DNA from: Sulfidibacterium sp964473395
Lineage (GTDB): Bacteria > Bacteroidota > Bacteroidia > Bacteroidales > F082
Assembly: GCA_964473395.1 (NCBI GenBank)
Contig: CAYYOW010000023.1
Location: 1 to 25,784 of the forward strand
DNA: 25,784 bases
Direction: 5' to 3'
Part shown: one piece after another, positions 1-7,872 of the stretch
Position numbering within the stretch: the stretch's first letter is position 1
How the letters are laid out: every line of letters starts with the position of its first letter
Position numbers and translations under genes: made by a program
Notes under the pieces: generated by a model
The model's input: the letters and a program-made list of their open reading frames with translations, nothing else
Told to the model about the DNA's origin: nothing
Database searches by the model: none

Positions 1-1278
1 AACAGTTTTTATACAGCAAAATTTCCTGACCAGTTTGAGAAAATTAAAGTCATGTCGGCTGGGGTAGGTGTTCGGGGCGGCAACAGGCTGCAATACCACG
101 GATATGTCAGATGGCGCAGGCTTTACGACCGCTTTGAACTTTTCAGAGAAGGCAAAAACTGGTATCAAAGAGAGGGCGACTGGCTTGTAAAAGGCGTGGA
201 TAGTGCTGGATTTCATACACCGGTCGGATTTTTCCCTTACCGGGAGCCAAATTTTCATCGAACCGATGTGGCCGGTGCGGCGGGAAGTATCGGCTTCCGG
301 TCGGCTTTAGGAAAAACAGCTGCCGGTGTTTCGTATCAGTATGACAAAATTCTGAGTAATGTGCTGGGAGATCTTATGAGTGATACCCTGTTTTCCTCGA
401 TTGATAAGGGAGCATTTTACAACCACCTGAAAAGTCGGCAGCAGTTCAACGTTTTCCTGAACCAACTTTATCAAAAACAAAATTTCTCCGTTTCGGCAGG
501 TTTAAACCTTTTTTATGATGCCGATTATGGCTTTACACTGTCGCCGGGCTTCGACATGTCCTGGTTCATCACGGGAAACCTGAAAACTTACATCTCGGCT
601 AACCGTGCTATTCGTTTGCCGACTTTCACTGACCTCTATTATCAGGGTCCCGATCATATCAGTAATCCGTTTCTGAAACCTGAAAAGACTTACGGCTTTA
701 GCGGGGGAGTGCAATATTTCCGGAAAGTCATTACTTTTTCGGCTTCTCTTTCATATAGGCTTGGTTATGACATTATTGACTGGATAAAAAAGACTCCGGA
801 TGCCAAATGGGAGAGCATGAACCTAACGCGAATGAATACGCTCGGTGTCAGTTTTTCATTTGATTATGTTCCTGTGAAGACCGGCCGCCATTTTTTAGAA
901 TCCTTACGGTTGAATTACAATTATCTACATTCCGACAAAAGCGCTTCCGGATACGTCTCTCTCTATGCCCTCGATTACCTTCGCCATAACCTGAGTATTT
1001 ATCTCCGGCATGCCATTGTCCGCCGGTTATCCGCCGGATGGACATTTTCTATCCAAAAGCGCAACGGTGAATATTTCGATTACGAACAAAACAAAAAAGT
1101 ATCTTACAGCACAGTCTTTCTTTTGAATACGAAAATCCAATACAAGATACCGCGTTTTACTTTTTTCGTTCAGGCCAACAACATACTGAACCAGACTTAC
1201 CGTGATATTGGCAGTGTGGTTATGCCGGGTATCTGGGTAACGGGAGGTTTGCAATACCACGTGTCGTTGAAAAAATAA
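1..1278 (+). CDS. TonB-dependent outer-membrane receptor, 3' part (5' end outside window)
   Basis: The frame is open from base 1, so this is the C-terminal 425 residues of a longer protein. The first in-frame ATG, at base 52, is internal rather than the true start. The sequence alternates short amphipathic strands and aromatic-rich turns, as in a 22-strand outer-membrane beta-barrel. It carries the receptor motif 'RLPTFTDLYYQGP' followed by 'NPFLKPEKTYGFSGG', which is typical of TonB-dependent receptors of the BtuB/siderophore type. It ends in a barrel strand (GGLQYHVSLKK). The plug and signal peptide lie outside the window. It lacks SusC hallmarks in the visible part and points toward the amylase gene, so it is probably not part of the starch operon. 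Substrate (cobalamin, iron chelate or other) cannot be told from this fragment. It converges on the amylase gene with a 65-base gap and no obvious terminator. Confidence 0.85.
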   Translation, partial: NSFYTAKFPDQFEKIKVMSAGVGVRGGNRLQYHGYVRWRRLYDRFELFREGKNWYQREGDWLVKGVDSAGFHTPVGFFPYREPNFHRTDVAGAAGSIGFRSALGKTAAGVSYQYDKILSNVLGDLMSDTLFSSIDKGAFYNHLKSRQQFNVFLNQLYQKQNFSVSAGLNLFYDADYGFTLSPGFDMSWFITGNLKTYISANRAIRLPTFTDLYYQGPDHISNPFLKPEKTYGFSGGVQYFRKVITFSASLSYRLGYDIIDWIKKTPDAKWESMNLTRMNTLGVSFSFDYVPVKTGRHFLESLRLNYNYLHSDKSASGYVSLYALDYLRHNLSIYLRHAIVRRLSAGWTFSIQKRNGEYFDYEQNKKVSYSTVFLLNTKIQYKIPRFTFFVQANNILNQTYRDIGSVVMPGIWVTGGLQYHVSLKK

Positions 1279-1343
1279 TCTCTTTGCCCCACTACCCGCC
1301 GAAAGCCAATGCCGTTAAGGAGCTGTCCCGCGTAAACTTGTAT

Positions 1344-4160
1344 TTACCGAATTATCAGTTTTTTCACTTGCTTCGTGCTTCCCGTATTCATAACCATGAA
1401 ATAAAGCCCACGGTTGATGCTATTCAGCCCAAAGTGCAGGTGGTTTATTCCTTGCCTGAAATTACCTTTATAAAGAATCCTAACCTTGCGGCCGGTTAAA
1501 TCAAAGAGGGAGATTTCTCCCGAGGAAGGTCTCCCCATATTCCATTTTACTTCAATTTCCGAAGTAGCCGGGTTGGGGTAAACAGTGAGGCTTTCCCCAA
1601 TCGTATTTTGTTTGTTTTGCGAAACACCAAGGATAAAATCGGGCCGTGTCAGCCTTTTGGTAGTGTATAGCCTGTATTCACCCGGTGTTAGCGTAATGGC
1701 AGCATTTGTATTGGTAACATTGATGGAGTCGCCGCCAAAGTAATTATACCACCAGCCTGTTTTCTGAAAATTGGGTGTAATGCTTTGCTGTGTTACATCG
1801 AAATTACCCAAAACCGTTACATCCATACTCGCATCAGTCAAATGAATCAGTTTTGTAGCACCACTTACATCTAAATTATAGTTTTTTGTCTGGAAAACAG
1901 GCTGTGTCTTTTTCAGGTGAATCAATGCAGACCAAACACCATACAGATGTTTTCTGTTCATATCCTGGTAATAATCCCAACGAATAGGCTTGGGACTGGT
2001 TCGGCAATCGTTGTTTAACGAGCCATCTTCACACCGATTGATGGAGTAATCATACCCCAGTTCGCCAAACATCCAAATCATTTTGGGTCCCGGAATGGTA
2101 AAGAAAAATGCCCCGGCCATTTCCATACGTTTCAAAGCTGTTGGAATATTTTTAATGTCATAGGTTCCGGAAGAATTCCCGTATTGTTCATTTTTATACA
2201 TCAGGCGTTGTTCATCATGGCTTTCCATATAGCCCACAACACCGGCCGGATTGGTGAAACCACGTTTCTCATACGATATCCCTGAAAAATCGGAACCTTG
2301 TGCATATCCCATGGTTGCCTGGTTGTAATTATTGTTGGCGTTTCCCCATACCAACATCCCATAATCTGTCAGTATTTTTTCTTCAGAATTAGCTGTAAAG
2401 AGTTCTAATATATCATAAGCATTGGGAAATGCTTTGTGGATATGGTCATAAATATGTTCTAAGTGATTAATTCTTGACTGATCATAAGCAGACCCATCAC
2501 CCGGCGTATTGGTAAACCCTTTGGCAAAATCAAACCGATAACCATCAATTTTATATTGCGATAACCAATAGTTTGTTACACTATCAACAAAACGAACCGT
2601 TTGGGGGCTGTCATAATTAAAATCATTTCCCCACTGGTAAACCGGGTTGGGAGAGGTTTGGTTAAACCACGGGTTATCGGCTGCCGGCTGGTTTTTGGCA
2701 GAATTCCAATACATCTTGGCGAGTGGACACGTTCCCATAGCATGGTTGAGTACTATATCCATAATAACGGCGATGCCATTGGCGTGACATGAATCTACAA
2801 ATGCTTTAAATGTATTTTTCGGTCCGTAATATTTGTCGGGAGCAAAATAATAGTTGGGATTATATCCCCAGCTTGAATTCCCTTCGAACTCACTTACAGG
2901 CATAAGCTCAATGGCATTAATGCCCAACCGTTTCAAGTACCCAAGTGTGTCAATAATATCATCAAAAGTGTGTCCTTTTGTAAAATCACGGACAAGTAGT
3001 TCGTAAACCACGAGATTTTCCTCTTTGGGTGCTTTAAAATTGGTGATTTTCCATGGATATGGCGTCTGGTCGGTTTGCAGAACGGTGGCAATGCCGGTGG
3101 TCTTACCTTTGGGGTATTTTATCAGGTTAGGATATGTTTTCAGGCTTATATATTGATCGTTCCATGGGTCACTCACTTTGTCAGCATACGGATCGCCAAC
3201 GCGGATAGTTCCATCAATAAGGTACTGAAAAACGTACTCTTTTTTAGGTATTAAACCTGTTATTTTTATCCAAAAACGGTTATTATCAGGTGTAATGTTC
3301 ATGGCCCACTTGTCGCCCACTTCCCAGTTGCTGAAATCGCCAATGGCAAATATGTGCTTTTTGTAGGGAGCATAGAGACTTAAGACAACTGTACTGTCGT
3401 TGATGTAATTAATGCCATCGCGTACTCCGGCTGGCAGAGCTGCCACTACAGGCGCCCGGTTGACGTAATAGTAAACGGAATCGTAAACTATTGTACTGCC
3501 TTTTACCGCTTTGGCAATAATCCAGTGTCTTCCATATTGGCTGGCCACAATTTTATAGGAAAAAGAGGAAGCCGTATCAGCTACAAGGACCTGATTATCC
3601 AATAAGAGATAGGTGGAATCGGCATTTGAACTGTTTCCCTGCACAACGACAGTGTCATTTAAATTGACAATATCCGGCTTGCTGGCGGGAAGAGTGATTT
3701 GTATGTTTGTACCGGCTTGGTAAACGTTATAAAAGACATCACCACCATCGGCCTCCCTTCCTGTTTTGGAACCATCAGCAGAACGAAAGACAAAAGCCAT
3801 CTTCAGAATTTTTTCGCCGGAAGGAACGCTATAGTACGCTCTGATAGATGGTGTTATATTTAGTTGCCAAAGGTTGTTGCCCAAACTAGTCATTTTACAG
3901 GCGGGAATATTCTCGCTCCAATTGGCTTTCACATATTTCCAGTCGGAAGACGAGGTGCTATTGACAGTAATTACACCGGTATGGGCATATACGTCTCCGG
4001 TAAAACCTTTCAGTCCGGCGTCGCCCTTGGAGGCATCAAAAGTGATGGTAACACTGTCCGAAGCGGTCGGTAGAGAAGGATAGGAAGTAATGACCTGAGC
4101 ATACCCCCCCATTGTACTGAGAAGGACCAGAAAAAAACCAAGAGTAACTTTTTTTATCAT
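1344..4160 (-). CDS. Secreted multidomain GH13 alpha-amylase with T9SS sorting domain
   Basis: This 938-residue protein is predicted to hydrolyse alpha-1,4-glucans outside the cell. A signal peptide (about residues 1-22, ending GGYAQ) is followed by a beta-rich N-terminal domain (about 25-150), a second beta-domain (about 155-240), and a CBM48/E-set-like module (about 250-340, with 'FAIGDFSNWE'). The GH13 barrel follows. Its four conserved regions are visible: DIVLNH (468-473), GYRFDFAKG with nucleophile D544, E586 in ILELF as general acid, and ESHDE with D649. The last ~85 residues match a type A T9SS sorting domain (VYPNPA near 860, LFDLTGRKV near 885, GLYFMV near 918, basic end), so the protein should be exported and surface-anchored or released. 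Starch-utilization SusG enzymes are usually lipoproteins instead. It lies downstream of susE but behind a terminator-like hairpin and with its own -7 box. Exact substrate (starch, pullulan, glycogen) is not determinable. Confidence 0.93.
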   Translation of the reverse strand: MIKKVTLGFFLVLLSTMGGYAQVITSYPSLPTASDSVTITFDASKGDAGLKGFTGDVYAHTGVITVNSTSSSDWKYVKANWSENIPACKMTSLGNNLWQLNITPSIRAYYSVPSGEKILKMAFVFRSADGSKTGREADGGDVFYNVYQAGTNIQITLPASKPDIVNLNDTVVVQGNSSNADSTYLLLDNQVLVADTASSFSYKIVASQYGRHWIIAKAVKGSTIVYDSVYYYVNRAPVVAALPAGVRDGINYINDSTVVLSLYAPYKKHIFAIGDFSNWEVGDKWAMNITPDNNRFWIKITGLIPKKEYVFQYLIDGTIRVGDPYADKVSDPWNDQYISLKTYPNLIKYPKGKTTGIATVLQTDQTPYPWKITNFKAPKEENLVVYELLVRDFTKGHTFDDIIDTLGYLKRLGINAIELMPVSEFEGNSSWGYNPNYYFAPDKYYGPKNTFKAFVDSCHANGIAVIMDIVLNHAMGTCPLAKMYWNSAKNQPAADNPWFNQTSPNPVYQWGNDFNYDSPQTVRFVDSVTNYWLSQYKIDGYRFDFAKGFTNTPGDGSAYDQSRINHLEHIYDHIHKAFPNAYDILELFTANSEEKILTDYGMLVWGNANNNYNQATMGYAQGSDFSGISYEKRGFTNPAGVVGYMESHDEQRLMYKNEQYGNSSGTYDIKNIPTALKRMEMAGAFFFTIPGPKMIWMFGELGYDYSINRCEDGSLNNDCRTSPKPIRWDYYQDMNRKHLYGVWSALIHLKKTQPVFQTKNYNLDVSGATKLIHLTDASMDVTVLGNFDVTQQSITPNFQKTGWWYNYFGGDSINVTNTNAAITLTPGEYRLYTTKRLTRPDFILGVSQNKQNTIGESLTVYPNPATSEIEVKWNMGRPSSGEISLFDLTGRKVRILYKGNFRQGINHLHFGLNSINRGLYFMVMNTGSTKQVKKLIIR

Positions 4161-4194
4161 GGAAGTAAAGATTTGGATGTTAAGCTGTAAGTAA

Positions 4195-4202
4195 CAAAGG
4201 TA
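4195..4202 (-). promoter_or_regulatory. Putative -7 box for the T9SS amylase gene
   Basis: The minus strand reads TACCTTTG, an exact match to the Bacteroidota -7 consensus TAnnTTTG, about 35 bases upstream of the amylase ATG. A TTG (complement of 4218-4220) lies upstream but only 15 bases away, shorter than the usual spacing. The box therefore supports separate transcription of the amylase but is not proof. Confidence 0.45.
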
Positions 4203-4377
4203 TTATATAAAAGGATACAATTATGTTAAATATGTAAAAGAAACAGCATGTAATTTATGGTAAGAAACCGCAATGAGCCTTTTCCTGTACTGCAATCGTT
4301 TGAGTAGGGTATAGGCAAGGGCAGGAAAGGGATATTGGCAATTTAGAATCATAATTGGTATAACTTGCGTATCAATA

Positions 4378-4409
4378 AAAAAGAGGTTGCTTTTCGGCAG
4401 CCTCTTTTT
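4378..4409. terminator. Bidirectional rho-independent terminator-like hairpin
   Basis: A 13-base stem (4378-4390 with 4397-4409, one G-U pair) has a six-base loop and is flanked by A-runs and T-runs, so it could work in either direction. It lies in the gene-free stretch 4161-4568 between the amylase and susE. Nothing else gene-like is seen in that stretch beyond this hairpin, the susE-proximal hairpin and the amylase -7 box. Confidence 0.6.
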
Positions 4410-4500
4410 AGGTTGTTTATTATAGCAAATATTGTTTTTATAAGTGCTTTCTAAACTCAAAATTCAACAGCCTGATAAATATCAACAGATTACTAAACTA

Positions 4501-4568
4501 TATCAGTTTGAAAAAGTTTTGGCAGGATTAGGGTACTTGGTTTCCCCTTCCTGCCAAAACTTCTGATA
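4501..4568 (-). terminator. Strong hairpin terminator after susE
   Basis: A perfect 14-base inverted repeat (4514-4527 AAGTTTTGGCAGGA with 4549-4562) begins within a few bases of the susE stop. An outer TATCAG/CTGATA pair (4501-4506 with 4563-4568) and an inner GGG/CCC pair can extend it. Read on the minus strand the stem is followed by a short U-run (CTTTTT). It probably ends or attenuates the susCDE transcript before the amylase gene. Confidence 0.65.
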
Positions 4569-5621
4569 TTAATTTTTTTTCAATTCATATTTATAAACTG
4601 TATGACTCAGGTCTAAAACTATGGTATAACTACCCGCAGTTGCCACATGGATATTACCAGTATTAAACTGCAATCTACCATTTTGGTCCTTGCTACCGTA
4701 GTTTAAGTCCCATGAACCATTTGCCCTGAATTTTATATCACCAACTACTAAATTTAGGGTGACTGTCCAAAGCTGAGTGGTCGGACTATAGTGCATGGGG
4801 GTGTCAGTACTCCACCCGCCCGGAGTGGCATCGCCAATCAATCCCCAGGTGGTTTTCAGGGATGTCCATGTCAGGTCGGTAGTGTTTACATTAAATTTGT
4901 AGAAACCCGAATCGGGAACAGATAAATTACCTGCACTTCCATCGGTACTTAGTGTTCCTGGGGTGCTGCCACTTCCATAATTGGTATGGCTCCAGTCCCG
5001 GGCACTGGTAAATTTAAATTCTCCGGCAGTTTTCATGTAAATATAACCTTCAAAATTACCATCGCTGTTTAATGATCCGATAGAATCGGCAGCACCAGGA
5101 TTCCATCCCTGATAGGCACCGGGAACATAGAGCTGCGGATAAGCAATGGGAATATAGAAAGGCGTTATATTAACGTTTGTAACCTGAGAAAAGACAGTGT
5201 CCACCTGGCTACTTACAATAGCAATGACCCTGAAAGAAACATCTATCGGAAGTGGTACCTGAGGGTCAACTTCGAGCAACAGAACTTTATTGTTCAAATC
5301 ATTCACAAGAACATTCAGACTGTCCTTACTTTTAGTATGGCCAACTGATAAGGCATTTTTGAAATTATTACCTTTTCTGTCAATCTGTACGTAATAGTTT
5401 ACAGCCACATTAAAACCATATTGAGCTGATGACCATGCAAAGGTCACCGTGTTGGCACTGTTTTCTTTTGTAAAAGTCATTGTGCTGCCATCAGTAGGAC
5501 TTTTCAGCACAGGAGACGTTATGTTATTCGGATCCAGCACGACATTGGTTCCTTCCTTTTGGCAGGAATAGAAACCAATCATGGTTACCAGGGCCAATAA
5601 TAATATTGATATCTTTTTCAT
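4569..5621 (-). CDS. susE: SusE-like starch-binding outer-membrane lipoprotein
   Basis: The protein has 350 residues from the ATG at 5621; a TTG three codons earlier is the alternative. A lipoprotein signal peptide ends at GFYSC, so Cys20 would be lipidated and the protein surface-exposed. Residues about 35-155 look like the SusE N-terminal immunoglobulin-like domain (SPVLKSPTDGS..., then a TFAWSSA strand). Residues about 161-348 are two homologous ~90-residue modules: one from YPQLYVPGAYQGW to about KFNVNT, the second from TTWGLIGDAT to the end. Their aromatic patterns (YQGW, GGW, WTVTLNL, FRANGSW) fit carbohydrate-binding modules of the SusE/SusF type. In known systems SusE binds starch at the cell surface without catalysis. 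It is the third gene of the susCDE operon, 19 bases after the susD stop. The two modules are close relatives of a segment inside the neighbouring SusD. Confidence 0.88.
   Translation of the reverse strand: MKKISILLLALVTMIGFYSCQKEGTNVVLDPNNITSPVLKSPTDGSTMTFTKENSANTVTFAWSSAQYGFNVAVNYYVQIDRKGNNFKNALSVGHTKSKDSLNVLVNDLNNKVLLLEVDPQVPLPIDVSFRVIAIVSSQVDTVFSQVTNVNITPFYIPIAYPQLYVPGAYQGWNPGAADSIGSLNSDGNFEGYIYMKTAGEFKFTSARDWSHTNYGSGSTPGTLSTDGSAGNLSVPDSGFYKFNVNTTDLTWTSLKTTWGLIGDATPGGWSTDTPMHYSPTTQLWTVTLNLVVGDIKFRANGSWDLNYGSKDQNGRLQFNTGNIHVATAGSYTIVLDLSHTVYKYELKKN
4578..5141 (-). repeat. SusE copy of the tandem starch-binding module pair
   Basis: This encodes the C-terminal two modules of SusE. It aligns end to end with the insert in the SusD gene at 6184-6747, with roughly half the amino-acid positions identical by eye. 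Similarity is also visible in the DNA, for example around 4844-4862 against 6448-6466. Both copies lie in the same orientation. Confidence 0.8.
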
Positions 5622-5640
5622 TTGATTCAATTTTAGAGAA

Positions 5641-7851
5641 TTAATAACCAGGATTTTGTATTAAATTAGGATTGGCTGTGATATCTGAAGCCGGAATAGG
5701 ATAAAGATCGTAATGGCTGTCAGTAGCCGTACCATCTTTTACGCCACCTTTCCATGGCCACAGGTAACTTCCGCCTGTGAATTTACCAAAACGGATAAGG
5801 TCTGTTCTCCTTTGCGCTTCCCAATACAGTTCACGAGCTCTTTCGTTTAGAATAAAATTAAGAGTCAGGTCTTTGGCAGTAATGTTACCACCATTATCTC
5901 CGTAAGCTCTTTCGCGAAGCAGGTTAATATAACCAACTGCAGTTGCCATGTTGCCACCGGTTCCGCCTCTTACAACGGCTTCTGCATACATCAGATATAC
6001 ATCAGCCAGCCTGAACAACGGGAAGTCAGTATCGGGGAAGGTCAGGTCTGAACCTGGAACGCCAGTTGAAGTAATATTTTTAAATTTAGTAATAGCATAG
6101 CCATCAGTAAATTTTCCTACATCTTTTATTGCCAGACTTTGGCCATCAGTATAGAACATGGCACGATGATCGTAACTTTTTCTAACAATACTGTAAGTAT
6201 AATCAGGTGCACCTAATTTTAAAGTGATGATGTAGGTTCCGGCCTGAGTAATGTTGATGTTGTCGCCTCCTTCTTCCAGAACACCGGTAGCGCCCGTATC
6301 ACCATAGTTAATATTCCAACTGTCATTGGCACGGAATTTTATCTGTCCCACAGTCAAATCAAGTGTTGCGGTCCAGGTGCCGGTAGCCGGGTCATAAGTC
6401 ATGTTCTGATCAGAATTCCAGCCATCAGCTGTGGCATCACCAATTACGCCCCAGGTAGTTTTCACTGTGCTATAAGTGAGTTTGTTCAGATCTACATTGA
6501 CTTTGTAATATCCGGCATCGGCAACAGTGATATTATCGCCTCCCGGATCAAGTGTTCCGTCTGCACCGTTATCACCCCAGTTTGGATCGCTCCAAGTGGT
6601 ACCATTGACAAATTTAAATTGAGTTCCGGCATCAGGAAAATACAAATAGCCTTCGTACGTGCCATCACTTTTTACCGAAGCAACAACAGTGTTGTTATTG
6701 GCAGGATCCCACCCCTGATAAGAACCAGGAACATGCAATAGGGGGTAACTTGCTTTGGTGTTTTTCAGCTTGGTGGGAACAACGTTGGTTGTTGATGTTA
6801 TATTGGGATAGAACTTCTTAACCAGAGCACTGGTAGTACGTGTTCCTGCCCAACCACCATCAATACCAAAGTCGGCAGGATTCATACTTCCACCAACGGC
6901 AGCGTGGATGATAAAGGTAGTTCCGCCCCATGTTTTGGTATGGACACCATCGAAGTTAATAGGAAAGATGACCTCATTGTTATTCAAATTATTATCTGCC
7001 AAAAACAAATTTGCATATTTAGGTTCAAGTGAGAAGCCGGCGTTGATAATCTTTTTAGTATAGGTAATAACATCGGTATTCCTTTCCTGACCGGTAAAAA
7101 CTTTGGCATTAAGATAAAGTTTTGCAAGCAGCATCCAATCAGCTGCTTTATCGGCACGGCCATATTCATTTTGACGTGCATCTATCAGATTCGGTTCAAT
7201 AGCTTTCAGCTCCGATTCTATATATTTGAATAAGTTAACACGTGAAATTTGTTTTGGGAAGAAGGCACCCACAGGGTCTTTTTCAGTAACAAACGGAACG
7301 CTTCCAAATTCATCCAGTGCATGGTAGTAACTCAATGCGCGCATAAAACGGGCTTCGGCACGGTAATGAACAATTTTAGCTTTCAAAGCGGCATCAACTC
7401 CCCGTGTATTCAGTTTGGCATCTGTTGTTTGACGAAGAAATTCGTTACAAAGTCCGATTTGATAAAATACACGATAGTAAAAGGCAGTGATAAAAACATC
7501 GCTGGAACCCCAGTCCTGATTATGAAAATTCTTAACAGTTTGATCGTTCCACGAGATAACTGCCTCATCGGTAGGAAGCTCTTCGAGATACCATAGTCCA
7601 CGCAGGTACTGACCAAAACCTTCGTCAATACCACTAATGTCGGACATTCCGGAAGGGCCTTCTTGTCCGGATACAGCCAGTCCGGCATATATTTTAGCCA
7701 GCGCTTCTTTGTAGGCAACCGGATTATCGAACACCGATGCAGAAGTTACGGTTTTAGGGTCCAGAGGCACGGTATTCAGGTCTTTTGTACAAGATGAAAG
7801 TACAAAAACCAAACCGGCCAACATTACTAATTTATAATATAATCTGTACAT
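5641..7851 (-). CDS. susD: SusD-like glycan-binding lipoprotein with inserted SusE-type module pair
   Basis: This 736-residue RagB/SusD-family protein is the surface lid that pairs with SusC for glycan uptake. The start chosen is the ATG at 7851, which leads straight into a lipoprotein signal (LVFVLSSC, Cys21); an in-frame TTG at 7872 abuts the susC stop and would add seven residues. SusD hallmarks flank the insert: the helical N-terminal part (AEARFMRALSYYHALDEFG near 165-183), then 'YDHRAMFYTDG', 'PLFRLADVYLMYAEA', 'NERARELYWEAQRRTDLIRFG' and the C-terminal 'YPIPASDI'. Residues about 369-556 do not belong to a normal SusD. They are two tandem modules (YPLLHVPGSYQGW..., TTWGVIGDATADGW...) resembling the C-terminal half of the adjacent SusE. 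Without them the length falls to about 548, normal for the family. No frameshift or stop interrupts either junction, so the fusion looks functional. Confidence 0.92.
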   Translation of the reverse strand: MYRLYYKLVMLAGLVFVLSSCTKDLNTVPLDPKTVTSASVFDNPVAYKEALAKIYAGLAVSGQEGPSGMSDISGIDEGFGQYLRGLWYLEELPTDEAVISWNDQTVKNFHNQDWGSSDVFITAFYYRVFYQIGLCNEFLRQTTDAKLNTRGVDAALKAKIVHYRAEARFMRALSYYHALDEFGSVPFVTEKDPVGAFFPKQISRVNLFKYIESELKAIEPNLIDARQNEYGRADKAADWMLLAKLYLNAKVFTGQERNTDVITYTKKIINAGFSLEPKYANLFLADNNLNNNEVIFPINFDGVHTKTWGGTTFIIHAAVGGSMNPADFGIDGGWAGTRTTSALVKKFYPNITSTTNVVPTKLKNTKASYPLLHVPGSYQGWDPANNNTVVASVKSDGTYEGYLYFPDAGTQFKFVNGTTWSDPNWGDNGADGTLDPGGDNITVADAGYYKVNVDLNKLTYSTVKTTWGVIGDATADGWNSDQNMTYDPATGTWTATLDLTVGQIKFRANDSWNINYGDTGATGVLEEGGDNINITQAGTYIITLKLGAPDYTYSIVRKSYDHRAMFYTDGQSLAIKDVGKFTDGYAITKFKNITSTGVPGSDLTFPDTDFPLFRLADVYLMYAEAVVRGGTGGNMATAVGYINLLRERAYGDNGGNITAKDLTLNFILNERARELYWEAQRRTDLIRFGKFTGGSYLWPWKGGVKDGTATDSHYDLYPIPASDITANPNLIQNPGY
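6184..6747 (-). repeat. Starch-binding module pair inserted within susD (relative of susE 3' half)
   Basis: This encodes two ~90-residue modules lying between the SusD motif ending LVKKFYP and the motif YDHRAMFYTDG. It is the diverged direct repeat of 4578-5141. The two modules are also related to each other: both contain a W-rich start, a KF/KFRAN strand with a W after it, a GGDNI turn and an AGxY strand near the end. Confidence 0.82.
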
Positions 7852-7872
7852 AGTCTTTAAATTTTTTTTCAA

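Noticed and set aside
1284..1499. Small plus-strand frame after the TonB-dependent receptor
   Set aside because: It mostly overlaps the amylase 3' end (T9SS domain) on the other strand and looks like a shadow of it.
4221..4460. 79-residue minus-strand frame between susE and the amylase
   Set aside because: Runs through the terminator hairpin at 4378-4409 and has a composition unlike a protein.
7852..7872. TTG start for susD abutting the susC stop
   Set aside because: The ATG at 7851 directly precedes a normal lipoprotein signal; the extra seven residues add nothing recognisable. It remains possible.
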